Shown here: piece by piece, positions 35,321 through 44,369 of the stretch
Numbering within the stretch: the stretch's first letter is position 1
Layout: the number at the start of each line of letters is the position of its first letter
Assembly (NCBI GenBank): GCA_900316265.1
Contig: ONCH01000027.1
Span: 1-46,193, forward strand
Origin: an uncultured Prevotellaceae bacterium
GTDB taxonomy: Bacteria > Bacteroidota > Bacteroidia > Bacteroidales > Bacteroidaceae
Reading direction: 5' to 3'
DNA length: 46,193 nucleotides
The notes under the pieces: model-generated
The model's database searches: none
Seen by the model: only the letters and a program-made list of their open reading frames with translations
What the model was told of the DNA's origin: nothing
Translations under genes and position numbers: made by a program

Positions 35321-37117
35321 TTACTTTTGCAACATCTTCTTGCCATTCATGATAACAACGCCCTTGAAGCCATTGTTCACCTTCTGACCAGCGAGATTGT
35401 AACGAACACCGTTCTCTGTCTTGTCAGCGTTGATGGTGTTGATGCCATCAGTAACTTCCTCAATGGTGTAAGCACCACCACCCCAGTCGTCGCCTTTGTA
35501 CTCAGGAAGAACCTCAGTATTATCCTGCTTGATGAAGACAACCTTCTTGATGATAACTGTGTTACCTGCTGCACAAGCCTGCAGAGCAAACTGTGCAATG
35601 GTAGGACATGTAGTTGTGGGATCGTCAGTAGCGACGAAATCAGAGAAGTCGCCTTCAAATACGGTGTGAGCTGCGTCGAATCCAAAATTCTTATAAGCTG
35701 TCTTGTTAGGAACCTGAGCCTCAGCACCTGACCAATCCTGACCCAGATGAGTCTCATTAGAATTAATCAGAATATTGAAAGCAGCACCCTCGCTAACCTC
35801 ATTCATATTAGAATATTCGATACGGAAGCCCTTATAATCTGCTGCTCTGAATGGAGCCTTGTTGAAGGTATATGAACCCCACTGGCCCTTTGCAGTGAAT
35901 TTGTAAACAGGCTGCTGGTCAACGGTAGGCAGTTCTGGCAGAGGCACTTCGCTCTCTACAGAAAGAATCTTACCACCCTGAGCAACCTCAGGAGTTACCG
36001 TCTCACCTGAAACATACTTCTGGAGCTTACCTTGAACCGCTACCTTATCACCTACTTTCACATAGTTCTCATCGGTGATATTTTCTCCATTGGCATCCTT
36101 TGCACGGAAAACTGTCAAAACATCTGCACTACCAGCGTCAGCTATCTTAAAGGTAGCATTACCATAATCAAGAGATATCTCAGTAACTTCAGTGACATTG
36201 CCCTTAATTACATACTCATCAGCTGTTTTTTGACCATTGTCTAAGGCATCGACTACCAGCAGAGCGTCAGCTACAGAGAACGGACTTTCTACAGTACCCT
36301 TACCTGTTGTGTTGACAATAGTGTATTTAGCTGTTACGATACTACTGGTCTTACCATTCTTGACAGCCATAGCTTTGATAATGGTTGACTTAGAAACAGT
36401 CAGAGGATTACCATCATAGAATACGCCAGTATAATTTTCATCGTCAATATATTCAGGATCATTGCCTACGGCTACAGTATAGAGAATTCTTGCACCTTCT
36501 TCGCAAGACATAGCAACACTCTGAGTTTCGAGATACAGACCACTGGCTACGCTGAACTCAGGTTCTTGAATAGGAGCTTCAGCACCCTTTTTGTAAATCT
36601 TAATGGTTCTAATCTGATTATTGTGGGCACTGGTCACCTTAATGGTATAGATAGTACCTGCAGCCTGATAACCCTCAGCGATTTGGAAAACATTTGTAAC
36701 ATCCTTTGCACCTGTTGTCTCAGTGCTGACAGCCTCATCACCTACAAAGATGTTTTGCTTTACACCAGTACTTGCACCAGATGTTCCTTCAATTTCAATA
36801 CGTGCTACATCGAAGTCAAAAGCGGGAAGCTGCACATAAGCACCCTGCTTACCGAAAAGCAGATAATGATCTTTATCATGCCAATAATAACCATTGCCTT
36901 CAGAGCCTGCTACCTTAACAGTATAGCCATTATAAGTAAAAGACTGCTCTTCAACCTGTTTGTTCTTAGAAGATGCAGGGAATCCCCATACACTCTGTTT
37001 TGAGCCTTCTTCAGTCTCCAAAGTAAAGTCCAGTGTGACTTCCTGTGCACTGATGTTCAAGCCGACCATAGCCAGTAAAGCCATGAAAGAATAGCGTAAA
37101 ATTTTGTTCATAAGCAT
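35321..37117 (-). CDS. Secreted multidomain protein, FN3/CHB-like and OB-like domains, unknown function
   Basis: A 598-residue exported protein. The signal peptide is MNKILRYSFMALLAMVGLNISAQ, so the second in-frame ATG (37111) may be the true start. A beta-sandwich-like domain follows (about 27-175, including WGFPASSKNK and a possible ligand-binding face). Next are a chitobiase/FN3-like C-terminal domain (about 183-268, SVAMSCEEGARILYTV), an OB-like DUF6359-type domain (about 275-385, GTVESPFSVADAL...VIKGNVTEV) and a second beta-sandwich (about 395-555). The tail NLAGQKVNNGFKGVVIMNGKKML (shown in part: NLAGQKV at about 576) is a common Prevotella C-terminus resembling secretion signals. It probably binds carbohydrate or host glycans at the cell surface; no catalytic motif was recognised. 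Confidence 0.7.
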   Translation of the reverse strand: MLMNKILRYSFMALLAMVGLNISAQEVTLDFTLETEEGSKQSVWGFPASSKNKQVEEQSFTYNGYTVKVAGSEGNGYYWHDKDHYLLFGKQGAYVQLPAFDFDVARIEIEGTSGASTGVKQNIFVGDEAVSTETTGAKDVTNVFQIAEGYQAAGTIYTIKVTSAHNNQIRTIKIYKKGAEAPIQEPEFSVASGLYLETQSVAMSCEEGARILYTVAVGNDPEYIDDENYTGVFYDGNPLTVSKSTIIKAMAVKNGKTSSIVTAKYTIVNTTGKGTVESPFSVADALLVVDALDNGQKTADEYVIKGNVTEVTEISLDYGNATFKIADAGSADVLTVFRAKDANGENITDENYVKVGDKVAVQGKLQKYVSGETVTPEVAQGGKILSVESEVPLPELPTVDQQPVYKFTAKGQWGSYTFNKAPFRAADYKGFRIEYSNMNEVSEGAAFNILINSNETHLGQDWSGAEAQVPNKTAYKNFGFDAAHTVFEGDFSDFVATDDPTTTCPTIAQFALQACAAGNTVIIKKVVFIKQDNTEVLPEYKGDDWGGGAYTIEEVTDGINTINADKTENGVRYNLAGQKVNNGFKGVVIMNGKKMLQK

Positions 37118-37158
37118 ATAAATTTAAAGTTAATAATGAGTAATATCAGTTTGTGGCG

Positions 37159-37166
37159 CAAAGTTA
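37159..37166 (-). promoter_or_regulatory. Predicted -7 element of the secreted-protein gene
   Basis: TAACTTTG on the minus strand, with ATTG 20 bases further upstream as a near-match to the -33 TTTG. The leader would be about 40 bases. Confidence 0.55.
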
Positions 37167-37212
37167 CAAACAATAATTGAAATATACAATAAAAAAAACA
37201 AAATAATTTCGA

Positions 37213-37373
37213 GTGTTGCGTTGCAATGTTGCAATAAGGAGTATAATAACAGAGAATGTAGAAGAATTATTAATTCTATTTATCATAATGTTTCATGGGT
37301 AATAATACCCCTTTTGCATCGGAGAGTGGTGGAGGGTGCTTATTGCAACGTTGCAACATGCAACATTGCAACA
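37213..37373. repeat. Two inverted clusters of the octamer TTGCAACR
   Basis: Four near-tandem copies run 37343-37373 (TTGCAACG, TTGCAACA, TGCAACA, TTGCAACA). An inverted cluster at 37213-37238 reads CTTATTGCAACATTGCAACG on the minus strand. The two clusters could pair across about 100 bases. The flank GGGTGCTTATT at 37334-37344 recurs inside array C. Confidence 0.75.
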
Positions 37374-37380
37374 AATCTCC

Positions 37381-37525
37381 GTATTAGGCTGATAAAGGGT
37401 GCTTATTAGGCTAATACAGACGCGTATTAGGCTAATAAGGGGTGCTTACTAGGCTAATACAGACGCGTATTAGGCTAATAAGGGGTGCTTACTAGGCTGA
37501 TACAGACGCGTATCAGGCTGATATG
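37381..37525. repeat. Repeat array C: 43-base tandem repeat made of seven palindromic cores
   Basis: Unit starts lie at 37381, 37424, 37467 and 37510 (period exactly 43; last copy partial). Each unit has two near-palindromic cores of the type TATTAG-G-CTAATA. The central G of the seven cores is at 37388, 37410, 37431, 37453, 37474, 37496 and 37517, spacings alternating 22 and 21. Adjacent half-cores form hairpins CTAATAC-AGACGC-GTATTAG, and in the last copy both arms change together (CTGATAC/GTATCAG), keeping the pairing. Confidence 0.9.
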
Positions 37526-37579
37526 GAAATATATCTATGATATTTTCCTTGTTTTCTTGGCTGTTTCACGGAAAATGCG

Positions 37580-37587
37580 TATCTTTG
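37580..37587 (+). promoter_or_regulatory. Predicted -7 element of the leuS operon
   Basis: TATCTTTG, 45 bases before the leuS ATG and 55 bases after array C ends. Confidence 0.55.
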
Positions 37588-37632
37588 CACGTTAATAGTA
37601 TTGTTAGAAACAATAAAAACACATATACAGTT

Positions 37633-40482
37633 ATGGAATACAACTTCAGAGACATTGAACAGAAATGGCAGAAGCGATGGGTAGAAATGAAAACCTATCG
37701 CGTAACGGAAGACCCCACGAAGAAGAAATTCTACGTGCTGAACATGTTCCCCTACCCCAGTGGCGCTGGACTTCACGTCGGTCACCCACTTGGCTATATC
37801 GCCAGCGATATTTATGCCCGCTACAAGCGCCTGCAGGGTTTCAACGTGCTGAATCCTATGGGTTACGACGCATATGGATTGCCCGCTGAGCAGTATGCTA
37901 TTCAGACGGGTCAACACCCTGAGAAGACCACGGTGGAGAACATCAACCGCTATCGCTCACAACTGGACAAGATTGGCTTCTCGTTTGACTGGGAACGTGA
38001 GGTGCGCACCTGCGACCCTATCTACTACAAGTGGACACAGTGGGCTTTCCAACGCATGTTCAAGAGCTACTACAGCACTTCGTCACACAAGGCTCAGCCT
38101 ACCATCAAGCTCATTGAGCACTTCGAACTGATGGGTACTGAGGATTGTCACGCTCTTGGTACTGAAGAACTGCATTTTACGGCTTCCGATTGGGCTGGTT
38201 TCTCTGAGAAAAAGAAGCAGGAGGTACTGATGAACTATCGTATTGCCTACTTGGCAGAGACTATGGTAAACTGGTGTCCGGCTCTGGGTACCGTATTGGC
38301 CAACGACGAGGTTATCAATGGTGTCTCTGAACGTGGTGGATACCCTGTAGAGCAGAAGAAGATGCGCCAGTGGTGTCTGCGTGTCAGTGCCTATGCACAG
38401 CGCTTGCTCGATGGTCTGGAGGATATTGACTGGACGGACTCGCTGAAGGAAACTCAGCGCAACTGGATTGGTCGCTCAGAGGGTACGGAGGTTGAGTTCA
38501 ACGTTGCTGACAGCGATAAGCATTTCACCATTTTCACCACTCGTGCCGACACGATGTTTGGTGTGACTTTCATGGTACTGGCACCTGAGTCAGAACTCGT
38601 AGCAGAACTGACTACTGCCGACCAGAAGGCTGAGGTTGACAAGTACCTTGACTATGTCAAGAAGCGTACAGAGCGTGAGCGCCAGATGGACCACAAGGTG
38701 ACTGGTGTATTCTCAGGTTCGTATGCCATCAATCCATTTACTGACGAGAAGATTCCCATCTGGATATCTGAATATGTGCTCGCTGGTTATGGTACAGGTG
38801 CCATCATGGCTGTTCCTGCCCACGATAGTCGCGACTATGCCTTCGCCAAGCATTTTAACTTGCCTATCATCCCATTGATTGAGGGTGCTGATGTTTCTGA
38901 AGAGAGCTACGATGCCAAGGAGGGTATTGTCTGCAACTCAGCCAGCAGCAAGTTCTCTCTGAATGGTCTGACGGTTAAGGAAGCTATCGCTGCTACCAAG
39001 AAATATGTGACAGAACATAATCTGGGTCGCGTGAAGGTCAACTACCGTCTGCGCGATGCCATCTTCTCTCGTCAGCGCTACTGGGGTGAGCCGTTCCCCG
39101 TTTACTACAAGGACGACATGCCTTATATGATTCCCAAGGAGTGTCTGCCTTTGGAACTGCCAGAGATTGACAAGTACCAGCCCACAGAGACTGGTGAACC
39201 CCCATTGGGACGCGCCAAGCACTGGGCTTGGGATACCAAGACCGATAGTGTGGTCGATTGTTCTGCTATCGACAATAAAACCGTTTTCCCCTTGGAGCTA
39301 AACACAATGCCTGGCTTTGCAGGTTCTAGCGCCTACTACTTGCGCTATATGGACCCCAAGAACGAAAAGGCACTGGTTAGCAAGGATGCTGACGAATACT
39401 GGCGTAATGTAGACCTCTATGTAGGTGGTACGGAGCATGCTACAGGTCACCTGATCTATAGTCGTTTCTGGAACAAGTTCCTCTACGATTCTGGCTACTC
39501 TTGCGAGGATGAGCCTTTCAAGAAGCTGGTCAATCAGGGTATGATTCAGGGTCGCTCAAACTTCGTTTATCGTATCGAGGACGAGGGTGCAGACAAGGGT
39601 AAGTTTGTGAGTCTCAACCTTCGTGGCAATTACAAGGACACTACACCTATTCACGTCGATGTGAACATCGTTTCTGCTGATGTGCTCGACATCGAGGCCT
39701 TCAAGGCTTGGCGCCCTGAATACAACAACGCTGAGTTCATCCTCGAAGACGGCAAATACATCTGCGGATGGGCTGTTGAGAAGATGTCGAAGTCGATGTT
39801 CAACGTGGTGAACCCAGACATGATTGTTGAGAAATATGGTGCTGACACCCTACGTCTCTATGAGATGTTCCTGGGTCCTGTAGAGCAGTCGAAGCCCTGG
39901 GACACCAACGGTATCGATGGCTGTCACCGCTTCCTGAAGAAGTTCTGGGCACTGTTCTATGGTAATAGTCGCGATAATGCTGAGGGCAAGCTGCTCGTTG
40001 ACGATGCAGAGCCTACACGTGACCAGCTGAAGAGCGTTCATAAGCTCATCAAGAAGGTTACTCAGGATATCGAGGTCTTCTCTTACAACACCTCTATCTC
40101 TGCCTTCATGATCTGCGTAGGCGAGTTGGCACAGCTGAAGTGTAAGAACCGCGAACTACTGAAGACGCTAGTTATCCTTATGGCTCCCTTCGCACCCCAC
40201 ATTACTGAAGAGCTTTGGGAGGCACTGGACGAGCAGGGTAGTGTATGCGATGCTAAGTGGCCTACATGGAATGAGGAGTATCTCGTAGAGAATTCTGTCA
40301 AGCTGGGTGTAGCGTTCAACGGTAAGACTCGTTTTGATATGGAGTTTGCTGCAGATGCTGACAACCAAACCATTCAGGACACTGTGCTTGCTGACGAGCG
40401 CGCCAAGAAGTACATTGAGGGAGAAATCATGAAGGTTATCATCGTCCCGAAGCGTATGGTGAACATCGTTTTCAAAAAGTAA
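37633..40482 (+). CDS. leuS: Leucyl-tRNA synthetase
   Basis: A 949-residue class I aminoacyl-tRNA synthetase that charges tRNA-Leu. The HIGH motif is HVGH at residues 48-51 and KMSKS is at 717-721. The CP1 editing domain lies in between (about 230-430). The start at 37633 ([12 protein letters not shown]) matches the family; an ATG 32 codons upstream lies before the promoter and is rejected. The stop TAA is followed directly by the ATG of the next gene, so at least four genes (leuS, yitT-rdgB, porZ, gtrA) form one operon. Confidence 0.97.
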   Translation: MEYNFRDIEQKWQKRWVEMKTYRVTEDPTKKKFYVLNMFPYPSGAGLHVGHPLGYIASDIYARYKRLQGFNVLNPMGYDAYGLPAEQYAIQTGQHPEKTTVENINRYRSQLDKIGFSFDWEREVRTCDPIYYKWTQWAFQRMFKSYYSTSSHKAQPTIKLIEHFELMGTEDCHALGTEELHFTASDWAGFSEKKKQEVLMNYRIAYLAETMVNWCPALGTVLANDEVINGVSERGGYPVEQKKMRQWCLRVSAYAQRLLDGLEDIDWTDSLKETQRNWIGRSEGTEVEFNVADSDKHFTIFTTRADTMFGVTFMVLAPESELVAELTTADQKAEVDKYLDYVKKRTERERQMDHKVTGVFSGSYAINPFTDEKIPIWISEYVLAGYGTGAIMAVPAHDSRDYAFAKHFNLPIIPLIEGADVSEESYDAKEGIVCNSASSKFSLNGLTVKEAIAATKKYVTEHNLGRVKVNYRLRDAIFSRQRYWGEPFPVYYKDDMPYMIPKECLPLELPEIDKYQPTETGEPPLGRAKHWAWDTKTDSVVDCSAIDNKTVFPLELNTMPGFAGSSAYYLRYMDPKNEKALVSKDADEYWRNVDLYVGGTEHATGHLIYSRFWNKFLYDSGYSCEDEPFKKLVNQGMIQGRSNFVYRIEDEGADKGKFVSLNLRGNYKDTTPIHVDVNIVSADVLDIEAFKAWRPEYNNAEFILEDGKYICGWAVEKMSKSMFNVVNPDMIVEKYGADTLRLYEMFLGPVEQSKPWDTNGIDGCHRFLKKFWALFYGNSRDNAEGKLLVDDAEPTRDQLKSVHKLIKKVTQDIEVFSYNTSISAFMICVGELAQLKCKNRELLKTLVILMAPFAPHITEELWEALDEQGSVCDAKWPTWNEEYLVENSVKLGVAFNGKTRFDMEFAADADNQTIQDTVLADERAKKYIEGEIMKVIIVPKRMVNIVFKK

Positions 40483-42000
40483 ATGACAATAAATCATAAG
40501 TTGATTCTGAACGAGGTCAAGGACTATTTATTCATAGCCCTTGGCCTTGCTATCTATACAATATCATTTACCGTATTCCTGATGCCCTACCAGATTGTAG
40601 CTGGTGGTGTGACAGGTCTTTCAGCTATCATCTACTACGCCACAGGATTCCACTTGGAGAATACCTATATCATCATCAATGGTTTATTGCTGATCGTAGC
40701 CCTCAAAATATTGGGATGGAAGTTCCTGATGAAGACCATCTTTGCCATCTTTACGCTCTACTTTATGCTGAAGTTTGCGCAAGATATCCTTCCTAAACAG
40801 GAGAACGGACTACCTTTCAAGCTGATGGGCGAGGGACAGGATTTCATGTCGATGATTATCGGTTGTGTAATGACAGGTATCGCACTGGCTACTGTATTTA
40901 TGAACAATGGTTCAACAGGTGGTACGGATATTATTGCGGCATCTGTCAATAAATTCCATCCTAACGTAACGCTGGGCAACGTGCTGATTGTTGCAGACTT
41001 CTGCATTATCGGCTCGTGTATGTTCTTCCCACAATTTGGTACTTACATGGAACGCGCTCACAAGGTGATGTTCGGCTTCTGCGTAATGACTATGGAGAAC
41101 TACGTACTGGACTACGTGATGAATGCTCGCAGGCAGTCAGTACAATTCATGATATTCTCACAGAAATGGCAGGAGATAGCCAACGCCATAGGTACCCAGA
41201 TGAATCATGGTGTAACCATTCTGGACGGTCATGGATGGTATACGGGTCGACAGATGAAGGTGCTCTGTATTCTGGCCAAGAAGAACGAGAGCATCAATAT
41301 GTTCCGTCTCATCAAGATGATTGACCCTAACGCCTTCGTATCGCAGTCAAGCGTCATTGGTGTCTATGGTGAAGGTTTCGACGAGATGCATGTGAAACTC
41401 AAAGAACAAAAGAAGAAGAAAATGAAGATAGTTTTTGCCACTAATAACCAAAACAAGCTGACAGAAGTACGCAACATTCTGGGTAACCAGTTTGAAGTCG
41501 TGTCGCTCAAAGATATCGGCTGTCATGAGGATATTCCTGAGAAGGGACAGACACTGAAAGACAACGCGCTGATAAAGGCTCAGTATGTCTATGATAAGTA
41601 TCACGTCAACTGCTTTGCTGATGATACAGGTCTAGAGTGTGAAGCGCTGGGAGGTGCACCAGGAGTCTATAGCGCCCGTTATGCGGGTGGGGTAGGACAC
41701 GACTCTGAGGCTAACATGAAGAAACTACTGCACGAATTAGCAAATAATAACAATCGTAAGGCACGATTCCGTACCGTTATTGCGTTAATAATAGACGGAA
41801 AGGTAACTACCTTCGAAGGCATCGTGAATGGTGACATAATCACTGAGAAACGTGGTGGGCAGGGCTTTGGCTACGATCCCATATTCCAGCCGGAAGGATA
41901 CAACAAGACCTTTGCTGAACTGGGTGTTGATATCAAGAATCAGATTAGCCATCGTGCACGAGCCACCCAGAAGCTGGTAGAATACTTAAAGACGCTCTAA
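40483..42000 (+). CDS. rdgB: Fusion: YitT-family membrane protein + RdgB/HAM1 XTP/dITP pyrophosphatase
   Basis: A single 505-residue frame. Residues 1-313 are a YitT/DUF161 membrane protein of unknown transport role (five or so hydrophobic segments, [23 protein letters not shown]) with a C-terminal DUF2179 domain (about 220-300). Met314 opens a complete RdgB (192 residues), which hydrolyses non-canonical purine nucleotides: [30 protein letters not shown] and ISHRARA are all present. The junction is a purine run, AAG AAG AAG AAA ATG AAG. With one A fewer it would read AAA TGA, giving an ATGA stop/start overlap. The usual state is therefore probably two coupled genes, and the fusion is a recent change or a homopolymer error. 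Confidence 0.85.
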   Translation: MTINHKLILNEVKDYLFIALGLAIYTISFTVFLMPYQIVAGGVTGLSAIIYYATGFHLENTYIIINGLLLIVALKILGWKFLMKTIFAIFTLYFMLKFAQDILPKQENGLPFKLMGEGQDFMSMIIGCVMTGIALATVFMNNGSTGGTDIIAASVNKFHPNVTLGNVLIVADFCIIGSCMFFPQFGTYMERAHKVMFGFCVMTMENYVLDYVMNARRQSVQFMIFSQKWQEIANAIGTQMNHGVTILDGHGWYTGRQMKVLCILAKKNESINMFRLIKMIDPNAFVSQSSVIGVYGEGFDEMHVKLKEQKKKKMKIVFATNNQNKLTEVRNILGNQFEVVSLKDIGCHEDIPEKGQTLKDNALIKAQYVYDKYHVNCFADDTGLECEALGGAPGVYSARYAGGVGHDSEANMKKLLHELANNNNRKARFRTVIALIIDGKVTTFEGIVNGDIITEKRGGQGFGYDPIFQPEGYNKTFAELGVDIKNQISHRARATQKLVEYLKTL

Positions 42001-42005
42001 ACGAT

Positions 42006-43928
42006 ATGAAGAGATTTGCTGTTGCTGTATTTTTATGCATGATGAATTATGCATTATGTATTGCCCAGATTGGTTCTTGGCATAACTATTTATCGTATGC
42101 TGAACCAAAGCAGATACAGTCAGCTGGCAATGACCTTTTTGTGATGGCTTCTGGCGCACTCTATCAGTATAACCAGAACGACAAGAGCATTTACACCTAC
42201 GACAAGGTGAACGGCATGAGCGATGTGGATATTAAGCATATCCGCTGGTGTAAGCAGGCTAAACGTCTTGTAGTTGTGTATAATAATTCAAATATAGACC
42301 TGGTAGAGACCAATGGAAACATTATCAATATCAGCGATTTCTATACTAAGTCTATTACTGGTGATAAGACTGTCAGTAGTGTACGTATTGATGGCATTTA
42401 CGCTTACCTCATCTGTGGCTTTGGTATAGTCAAAGTTAATGTCCAGCGTGCTGAAATAGCCGATACCTATACACCTAATCATCCTGACTATCCTAAAACC
42501 CTGCCAGACGAAGATAATAGCGACTATGACAAATACATAGAACTGGTGAAAACGCTCCAGCCAGACGGTCCTAAGTATAACTGGTTCTACGAGTCTAAAT
42601 TCATTAATGGAAAGCTCTATACTACTGGTGGCCAGTTCTTGTCAGGTATATATGGTATGAGCCATATAGGAACTGTGCAAGTACTTGATGGTAATAATTG
42701 GACGCTCTATCCACAAACTATTAGTAGTGTTACAGGTTTCGCCTACGAAGATATTAATTGTATAGATGTAGATCCTACAGATCCAAATCATGTGGCAGTA
42801 GCTGGTCGCTGTGGACTCTATGAGTTTCAGAACGGACAGTTAAAAGCTTATCATTATAAAGAAAACAGTCCGCTAAAACCTGCTACGTCAGCTGATAATT
42901 CAACTGTTTTTGGAAACGATTACACACTTATCAATGGTATCAAATATGATGATAATGGCAATTTGTGGGTTATCAATAGCCAGGCTTACGATGTGAATAT
43001 ACTATTACTTACAAAAAAAGGAAAATGGGAGAAACATACCAAGTCAGACCTTTTCTTCAGACATGAGAAAGTAGGTATGGAAGGTATGAGAAACGTGATG
43101 ATAGACAGTCGTGGTTTATTGTGGTTTGTCAATACCAGTTGGAATAGCCAAAGTGTTGTATGCTATGACATAAAAAATGATAAGATATTCAAGTATCAGG
43201 ATTTCACTAATCAGGATGGTGTTTCATATAACACCAATATTCTAATTTATAACATTATAGAAGATAAGAGCCATAATATGTGGGTGGCTACCAATAAAGG
43301 ACCATTATATATCAAAAGTGATGAGGTAGGGCAAGATAATGTAGTGTTTTATCAGGAGAAAGTACCACGTAATGATGGTACAAACCTAGCCGACTATCTA
43401 CTTACAGGTATAGGTATTTATATGATTGCTATTGATGGTGGTGGAAGAAAATGGTTTGGAACTGTCAACAATGGTGTTTTCCTTGTCAGTGAAGACAATA
43501 TGACACAGTTACAACACTTTACTTCAGAGAATTCCCCACTTATATCAGATAACGTATTGTCTATCTCTATTAACAGTCAGACAGGTGAGGTGTTCTTCCT
43601 TACTGACAAAGGTCTTTGTTCATATGTTAGCGATGCTACAGAAGCTAATGATGAGATGACGAAAGATAACGTTTGGGCTTATCCTAATCCTGTAGAACCA
43701 AGCTATACAGGTCCTATCACTATTACTGGTCTTACCTATGATGCTGATGTAAAAATATTGGCTTCTAATGGAGCACTCATAGCTGAAGGACGCTCAAATG
43801 GTGGTACCTTCGTTTGGGATGGATGTGACAAGAAGGGTAGGAGAGTGGCCTCTGGTGTCTATATGGTGGCTACTGCGATGAGTGATGGTAGTAAAGGTAC
43901 TGTATGCAAGATAGCTATAATAAGATAG
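42006..43928 (+). CDS. porZ: PorZ-like type IX secretion system beta-propeller protein
   Basis: A 640-residue exported protein. After a signal peptide (about 1-20) it begins QIGSWHNYLSY, and blade-like repeats follow (ALYQYNQNDKSIYTYDKVNGMSD...; GLLWFVNTS, NMWVATNKGPLY, RKWFGTVNNGVFLVS). The last 80 residues form a type A C-terminal sorting domain (YPNPVEPSYTGPITITGL ... ASGVYMV). PorZ belongs to the T9SS attachment complex that anchors cargo to surface lipopolysaccharide, so this organism probably runs a T9SS. The gene is shorter than P. gingivalis PorZ. The AT-richer base use than leuS may reflect weaker expression. It follows rdgB by 5 bases and overlaps gtrA by 25. Confidence 0.82.
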   Translation: MKRFAVAVFLCMMNYALCIAQIGSWHNYLSYAEPKQIQSAGNDLFVMASGALYQYNQNDKSIYTYDKVNGMSDVDIKHIRWCKQAKRLVVVYNNSNIDLVETNGNIINISDFYTKSITGDKTVSSVRIDGIYAYLICGFGIVKVNVQRAEIADTYTPNHPDYPKTLPDEDNSDYDKYIELVKTLQPDGPKYNWFYESKFINGKLYTTGGQFLSGIYGMSHIGTVQVLDGNNWTLYPQTISSVTGFAYEDINCIDVDPTDPNHVAVAGRCGLYEFQNGQLKAYHYKENSPLKPATSADNSTVFGNDYTLINGIKYDDNGNLWVINSQAYDVNILLLTKKGKWEKHTKSDLFFRHEKVGMEGMRNVMIDSRGLLWFVNTSWNSQSVVCYDIKNDKIFKYQDFTNQDGVSYNTNILIYNIIEDKSHNMWVATNKGPLYIKSDEVGQDNVVFYQEKVPRNDGTNLADYLLTGIGIYMIAIDGGGRKWFGTVNNGVFLVSEDNMTQLQHFTSENSPLISDNVLSISINSQTGEVFFLTDKGLCSYVSDATEANDEMTKDNVWAYPNPVEPSYTGPITITGLTYDADVKILASNGALIAEGRSNGGTFVWDGCDKKGRRVASGVYMVATAMSDGSKGTVCKIAIIR

Positions 43929-44329
43929 TATCGCTATTTACTGACAAGACATTCATAAAGTTTGTCTTAGTAGGTATGGTGAATGTCACAGTTGGTGCAA
44001 CTGTGATGTTCGTATTCTATAATGTCTTTCATTTCAGCTATTGGATATCGTCAGCATCCAACTATATTGTTGGTAGTATCGTAAGCTATTTCCTAAACAG
44101 ATACTTTACGTTTAGCTATCATGGTAGTAGTTGGAAGTCGATAGCCAAATTCATCATTAATATTGCTGTATGCTATGTTATTGCATATAGCGTTGCCAAG
44201 CCATTGATGATGTGGCTGTTGTCAAGCTATAGTATTACTGTCCAGGAGAATGTATCTATGACATTTGGTATGTGTCTCTTTACAGCGCTTAACTACTTAG
44301 GACAGCGATTCTTCGCATTTAAGCAATAG
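43904..44329 (+). CDS. GtrA-family membrane protein
   Basis: A 141-residue inner-membrane protein with four hydrophobic segments (about 17-40, 46-66, 83-102 and 115-135). The GtrA pattern KFVLVGMVNVTVG...YFLNRYFTF...LGQRFFAF is complete. Relatives help move lipid-linked sugars across the membrane during surface polysaccharide modification; here the role is open. The ATG lies within the last codons of porZ (25-base overlap), and the two overlap in different frames. Co-expression with PorZ, which works at the lipopolysaccharide surface, is suggestive only. Confidence 0.85.
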   Translation: MQDSYNKIVSLFTDKTFIKFVLVGMVNVTVGATVMFVFYNVFHFSYWISSASNYIVGSIVSYFLNRYFTFSYHGSSWKSIAKFIINIAVCYVIAYSVAKPLMMWLLSSYSITVQENVSMTFGMCLFTALNYLGQRFFAFKQ

Positions 44330-44369
44330 CACAAAAGAAAATGCTGGAGATTAACTCAACTCCAGCATT
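44330..44369 (-). terminator. Terminator of nadA overlapping its coding end
   Basis: A perfect 10-bp stem (AATGCTGGAG at 44340-44349 with CTCCAGCATT at 44360-44369) is followed on the minus strand by TTTCTTTTGT. The upstream arm encodes codons near the end of nadA. It is poorer as a terminator on the plus strand for gtrA. Confidence 0.8.

Larger units (their letters stand above)
37118..37632. other. Divergent intergenic region upstream of leuS
   Basis: A 515-base gene-free stretch holding the promoter of the secreted-protein gene, inverted TTGCAAC octamer clusters (37213-37238 and 37339-37373), repeat array C (37381-37525) and the leuS promoter (37580-37587). No coding frame was recognised. 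Confidence 0.6.

Noticed and set aside
37381-37525. CRISPR array
   Set aside because: The 43-base units are tandem with no unique spacers, linkers are shared between units, and no cas gene is present.
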